In this document: piece by piece, positions 62,317-64,000 of the stretch | How the letters are laid out: each line of letters starts with the position of its first letter | How positions within the stretch are numbered: position 1 is the first letter of the stretch | NCBI RefSeq assembly: GCF_000772105.1 | Contig: NZ_CP009355.1 | Coordinates: forward strand, 1,364,001-1,428,000 | Length of the DNA stretch: 64,000 bases | From: Vibrio tubiashii ATCC 19109 | GTDB lineage: Bacteria > Pseudomonadota > Gammaproteobacteria > Enterobacterales > Vibrionaceae | Reading direction: 5' to 3' | Position numbers and translations under genes: made by a program | Notes under the pieces: model-generated | Told to the model about the DNA's origin: nothing | The model's database searches: none | The model's input: the letters and a program-made list of their open reading frames with translations, nothing else

Positions 62317-64000
62317 ATGCAGGATCCGCTATTAAATTCACTTATCTACGTCAGTCGATACTACGGGTTAGCGAACTCTCCAGAGGCACTCATAAATGGC
62401 TTGCCTCTGTCAGACGGTAAGCTGACACCCTTCCTATTTCCACGTTCGGCGGAACGTGCCGGGTTAGTAGCAAAAGAGAACCGATCTGCTCTCACTGAGA
62501 TTTCACAGCTTGTGTTACCCGTTGTGTTGATCTTAAAAAGCGGCGATGCCTGTGTTCTCAACAGCATTAATGACGACAAGACAGAAGCGGAAATCGTTAC
62601 TGGCGAGTCAGGTTTAGTACCGATTTCACTCCCTATCGCCGAACTTGAGCAACTGTATATTGGTCGCTACTTCTTAGTAAAGAAACAGTTCCGTTACGAT
62701 GAACGCTCTCCAGAAGTGCTTAAAACCCGTGAAGGGCACTGGTTCTGGGGTACGATTTGGCAATCGAAAAAGATCTACCGCGATGTACTTATCGCCTCGA
62801 TCTTAATCAACCTATTTGCCGTCGCAGCGCCTATGTTTACCCGCTTAGTGTATGACAAGGTGGTGCCTAACCTTGCTTTTGAAACGCTTTGGGTACTGGC
62901 AAGTGGTATCTTTGTTATCTTCCTCTTCGACTTAACTCTCAAGTTAATGCGTAGCTACTTTATTGATGTGGCGGGCAAGAAGTCAGACATACTGATTTCA
63001 TCTAAGCTGTTTAGTAAAGTCATGGGGATTCGTATGGAGGCTCGCCCTGCTTCGGTCGGTGCATTTGCACGCCATCTTCAGGAGTTTGAATCTATCCGCG
63101 AGTTCTTCACCTCTGCGACCATTGGTTCATTGATCGATTTGCCTTTTGCGATTCTGTTCTTAGTGCTGATTTGGTTAATGGCAGGTAACTTGGTCATCGT
63201 CCCTATCGTCGGTGTGCTGATTTTGGTGATCTACTCTGCCTTGATCCAAGGTCCATTAAGACACACCATCGAAGAGGGCTCACGTTTAGCGTCTCAGAAA
63301 TACGCCAACCTTATTGAGAGCCTTTCAGGTCTTGAAACGGTCAAGCTTTTTGGTGCACAAAGTCAGTTCCAGTTCCGTTGGGAAGAAGCGGTTGCTCATA
63401 TGGCGAACTGGAATATTAAGAGCCGCCGTATCACTGATGGTATCCAAAACACTGCGGGATTTGTTCAGCAAGCCTCTAACGTGGGTATGATTATTCTCGG
63501 TGTTTATCTGATTTCCGAAGGTGAACTGACTATGGGTGGGCTCATCGCCGCTACCATGCTCAGTGGTCGCGCAATCGGCCCTATGGTTCAGCTATCTTTA
63601 CTTTCTACTCGCTACAACCAAGCAAAATCATCGATGACCATCATTGAGCAAGTGATGTCCATGCCAGACGAACAAGAGGAAGGTAAACGCTATATTCACC
63701 GCCCAATTATTCACGGTAAGATCGAGCTAGATAAGGTCACATTCCACTACCCTGACTCTCCGATTGCCTCTATTCGAGATTTAAGCCTGACGATTAACCC
63801 AGGTGAAAAAGTGGCTATTATTGGTCGTATTGGTTCAGGTAAAACCACCCTTGAGCGCTTGATCATGGGTTTATATAAGCCTACTGAGGGCCATGTCCGA
63901 ATCGATGATACCGATATCGAACAATTGCACCATATTGATATTCGCAGAAACATCGGTTGTGTGCCGCAAGATAGTCAGCTCTTTTATGGCAGCATACGTG
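62317..64000 (+). CDS. lapB: Type I secretion ABC exporter, LapB-like (truncated by window end)
   Basis: The frame is open from ATG 62317 to the end of the window, 561 codons visible. It has an N-terminal C39-like domain (residues ~1-130) in which the peptidase Cys is absent at the usual place (LNSLIYVSRYYGL), as in RTX-type exporters. A membrane domain (~150-460, with VLIASILINLFAVAAPMF) and the start of the ABC domain with Walker A GRIGSGKT (503-510) follow. Q-loop-type VPQDSQLF is visible at the end. It exports the adhesin with LapC; the adhesin gene is not in the window. Confidence 0.93.
   Translation, partial: MQDPLLNSLIYVSRYYGLANSPEALINGLPLSDGKLTPFLFPRSAERAGLVAKENRSALTEISQLVLPVVLILKSGDACVLNSINDDKTEAEIVTGESGLVPISLPIAELEQLYIGRYFLVKKQFRYDERSPEVLKTREGHWFWGTIWQSKKIYRDVLIASILINLFAVAAPMFTRLVYDKVVPNLAFETLWVLASGIFVIFLFDLTLKLMRSYFIDVAGKKSDILISSKLFSKVMGIRMEARPASVGAFARHLQEFESIREFFTSATIGSLIDLPFAILFLVLIWLMAGNLVIVPIVGVLILVIYSALIQGPLRHTIEEGSRLASQKYANLIESLSGLETVKLFGAQSQFQFRWEEAVAHMANWNIKSRRITDGIQNTAGFVQQASNVGMIILGVYLISEGELTMGGLIAATMLSGRAIGPMVQLSLLSTRYNQAKSSMTIIEQVMSMPDEQEEGKRYIHRPIIHGKIELDKVTFHYPDSPIASIRDLSLTINPGEKVAIIGRIGSGKTTLERLIMGLYKPTEGHVRIDDTDIEQLHHIDIRRNIGCVPQDSQLFYGSIR

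Noticed and set aside
62361..62579. Minus-strand ORF at the start of lapB
   Set aside because: Shadow of the lapB frame; the plus-strand frame is open to the window end and has full exporter features.

Overview
The window is gamma-proteobacterial and fits a Vibrio genome, most likely the smaller chromosome. The evidence is gene content and order: the vqmR-vqmA quorum-sensing locus beside pdxH and a Lap-type adhesin-control operon, putA-putP with an AraC regulator, rnb and deaD, an lpp/L,D-transpeptidase/photolyase block, deoD, and malEFG-malK. There is no phage, integron, rRNA, tRNA, CRISPR array or intact insertion sequence. The species cannot be fixed from the sequence; the melibiose cluster and the secreted glycosidase-like gene argue against V. 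cholerae itself. Almost all the DNA is coding, with short intergenic regions and many clear Rho-independent terminators.

Region by region. 1-1215: end of a LysR regulator, an acyl-CoA thioesterase and a small unknown gene. 1370-7115: maltose/maltodextrin uptake, malEFG on the minus strand and malK divergent, with MalT and CRP site candidates between. 7113-13628: melibiose utilisation (melR divergent from melA-melB), then a large secreted six-hairpin-glycosidase-like protein of unknown specificity. 13637-18089: a slipin/NfeD membrane pair, an orphan PstS behind a Pho box, a small unknown protein and an outer-membrane barrel. 18115-24001: RNase II and two DEAD-box helicases. 24358-28810: the Lpp lipoprotein converges on a four-gene minus-strand operon (DUF523/DUF1722 - MerR - photolyase - L,D-transpeptidase) whose promoter region carries two near-identical TGTACA-N11-TGTACA palindromes. 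29067-36198: deoD, a transposase-like zinc-ribbon protein, two TPR proteins (one with a GGEEF cyclase, one with a degenerate counterpart) and a YiaW/YiaV pair.

36447-46301: an ECF vitamin-type transporter (S, fused A, T), a GlpM-like protein, a DMT exporter, a GNAT enzyme, a chemoreceptor, a second thioesterase, a DUF445 protein, an AsnC/Lrp regulator and a small Cys/His-rich protein. 46481-52883: proline catabolism (putA - ALDH-like stub - putP, with an AraC regulator). 53379-56438: two paralogous exported coiled-coil/PEGA proteins, the second with a SUMF1/FGE-like domain. 56446-57416: a palindrome identical to the known VqmA operator, a probable VqmR small RNA and vqmA itself. 57430-64000: pdxH, then lapC-lapG-lapD-lapB (c-di-GMP-gated periplasmic proteolysis and type I secretion of a surface adhesin), with lapB running off the end.

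The right-hand end therefore combines quorum sensing (DPO-VqmA-VqmR) with c-di-GMP control of adhesion (LapD/LapG) around an uncharacterised pair of periplasmic PEGA proteins. The left end is a carbohydrate-uptake island. The most interesting uncharacterised items are the PEGA/SUMF1 pair, the MerR-photolyase-DUF523-L,D-transpeptidase operon with its paired operators, the secreted glycosidase-like protein, the degenerate-GGDEF/TPR partner and the transposase-like protein beside deoD.
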